Source of the DNA: Candidatus Iainarchaeum sp.
GTDB lineage: Archaea; B1Sed10-29
Length of the DNA: 15,029 nucleotides
NCBI GenBank assembly: GCA_003551125.1
Contig: PULY01000003.1
Location: 1 to 15,029 of the forward strand
Direction: 5' to 3'
How positions within the stretch are numbered: position 1 is the stretch's first letter; each line of letters starts with the position of its first letter. Under the pieces are notes generated by a model, which was not told the DNA's origin, searched no databases, and saw only the letters and a program-made list of their open reading frames with translations. This document shows positions 14,087 through 15,029 of this stretch, piece after piece. The position numbers were made by a program, and so were the translations under genes.

Positions 14087-15029
14087 CTTTACTCACCATG
14101 GTTTCTTCTCCTTTTTCTATTTTTAAATCTTTTACTTTCATCGTTTCTCCTATTATTCTCTTCGTGTTTTCCGCTTCTTTTACTTTCGGTGTTTTCACTT
14201 TCATTTTATCTATTTTTTTACCTATGCTCATGTTTTTTTCCTGTTTCCATTTTCTTATTTCATCTATTATTTCTTTAGCTGTTTCCACTTCTTTGTACGC
14301 TTCTTCGTTTTCCCATTCTTCTTTCCTCTCAGGCCATTTTTCGAGGTGTATACTTTTGTCTTGATCTTCTTCAAAGATTTTATGATAAAGTTCTTCCGTT
14401 TCGAAGCAAGCGAAGGGTGCCAGTAGTTTCAATACATTTAGTAATGAATGATGTAACGTGTATTTTGCCGCTTCTTTACTTTCTTCCATATCTTCATCAT
14501 CGGAATAGATTCTTGATTTTATCATTTCAAGGTAATAATCACAAAATATGTTCCAGAAGAATTTCCTCGCTTCAGCTAGTGCTTTATCATATCCTTGTTT
14601 TTCCAGTTGCTTCGTGGATTTCTCTATGGTATTGTTTAATTCGTGAAGTATCCATTTATCGCTTTTTTCCAGTTTTGGTTTTTCTTTTGGTTCGTAGTCT
14701 TCTATGTGCATTGCTGCAAATCTTGAAGCATTCCATAGTTTCACTAAGAACTGTTTTCCTTTTTTTATGTCTTCTTCTCTGTATCTTCGATCTTCACCTA
14801 GTTTTGTTCCGGCTGACCATATTCTGATTATATCCGTTGAGTATTTTACGATTAGTTCTATAGGATCGACTATATTTCCTTTGCTTTTACTCATTCCTTT
14901 TCCTTTTTCATCTTTTATGTATCCTGATATTGCTACTTCTTCCCATGGAATTGTTTTTGTATGTAGATGACTTTTTGTTATCGTGTAAAATGCCCATGTT
15001 CTAATTATATCGTGTGATTGTGGTCTTAG
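14079..15029 (-). CDS. valS: Valyl-tRNA synthetase (ValRS), C-terminal part
   Basis: The last 316 codons of a gene entering from the right edge. The frame stays open to the edge, so the ATG at 14894 is internal. The visible start, LRPQSHDIIRTWAFYTI, is the ValRS segment before the KMSKS loop, followed by IPWEEVAISGYIKD. The loop itself reads GMSKS at 14883-14897 instead of KMSKS, then KGNIVDPIELI. GTKLGEDRRYREEDIKKGKQ and LVKLWNASRFA identify ValRS rather than IleRS or LeuRS. The anticodon-binding region follows, ending in a short charged tail without the long C-terminal coiled coil of bacterial ValRS. The HIGH motif and editing domain lie outside the window. It is the first visible gene of the valS-ileS-leuS series. 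Confidence 0.94.
   Translation of the reverse strand, partial: LRPQSHDIIRTWAFYTITKSHLHTKTIPWEEVAISGYIKDEKGKGMSKSKGNIVDPIELIVKYSTDIIRIWSAGTKLGEDRRYREEDIKKGKQFLVKLWNASRFAAMHIEDYEPKEKPKLEKSDKWILHELNNTIEKSTKQLEKQGYDKALAEARKFFWNIFCDYYLEMIKSRIYSDDEDMEESKEAAKYTLHHSLLNVLKLLAPFACFETEELYHKIFEEDQDKSIHLEKWPERKEEWENEEAYKEVETAKEIIDEIRKWKQEKNMSIGKKIDKMKVKTPKVKEAENTKRIIGETMKVKDLKIEKGEETMVSKDV
14092..14097 (-). promoter_or_regulatory. Ribosome-binding site of ileS inside valS
   Basis: The minus strand reads GGTGAG 5 bases before the ileS ATG, within the last codons of valS. Together with the 8-base gene overlap it supports translational coupling of valS and ileS and decides the ileS start. Confidence 0.65.

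Noticed and set aside
14892..14894. ATG as a start for a 271-residue protein at the right edge
   Set aside because: The frame stays open to the window edge and the upstream codons spell conserved ValRS sequence; this Met is the M of the KMSKS-type loop.
1..15029. Mobile elements, CRISPR arrays, integrase sites or defence genes
   Set aside because: No transposase- or integrase-like protein, spaced direct repeats or long terminal inverted repeats were seen; the content is core translation and folding genes.

Overview
The window is AT-rich, densely packed archaeal chromosome. The archaeal assignment rests on gene content: a group II chaperonin (thermosome) subunit, the eukaryote/archaea-specific ribosomal protein eL33 (L35Ae), a Trm1 tRNA methyltransferase, archaeal-type RNase HII, and an archaeal/eukaryotic-type LeuRS. 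TATA-like elements about 30-45 bases before many starts, with short or absent leaders, agree with this. The low GC, lysine/glutamate-rich proteins and tight spacing would suit a small-genome (for example DPANN) lineage, but that is an inference; no rRNA is present to test it.

Layout. Positions 1-1321 hold the 3' end of one gene and a whole second gene (+ strand). Both encode basic proteins ending in a single C-terminal membrane helix; the second also has a possible helix-turn-helix near its N-terminus. Their stop codons run into a convergent translation block: trm1 (tRNA G26 methylation) and eL33 on the minus strand, then a divergent promoter region and rnhB on the plus strand. A very small acidic-tailed ORF (3748-3873), a short protein with weak resemblance to lumazine/riboflavin synthases (minus) and the thermosome gene (minus) follow.

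From about 6.2 kb the window is a tRNA-charging neighbourhood: tRNA-Cys(GCA), a 57-residue charged small ORF (minus), cysS (plus), and facing it on the minus strand a tightly packed valS-ileS-leuS series (valS cut by the window edge). valS and ileS overlap by 8 bases and ileS and leuS are 10 bases apart, so the three branched-chain synthetases are probably co-transcribed and partly coupled in translation. All four synthetases are class Ia.

Most noteworthy: the IleRS carries GIHH in place of the class I HIGH (HxGH) signature, an exact swap of its first and third residues in an otherwise ungapped context. I recall the same GXHH swap from bacterial IleRS with extreme mupirocin resistance. No mobile element, CRISPR array, phage or defence system is visible, and I see no clear new multi-gene system. 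The less explained items are the tail-anchored HTH-like protein, the small charged ORFs and the lumazine-synthase-like protein.
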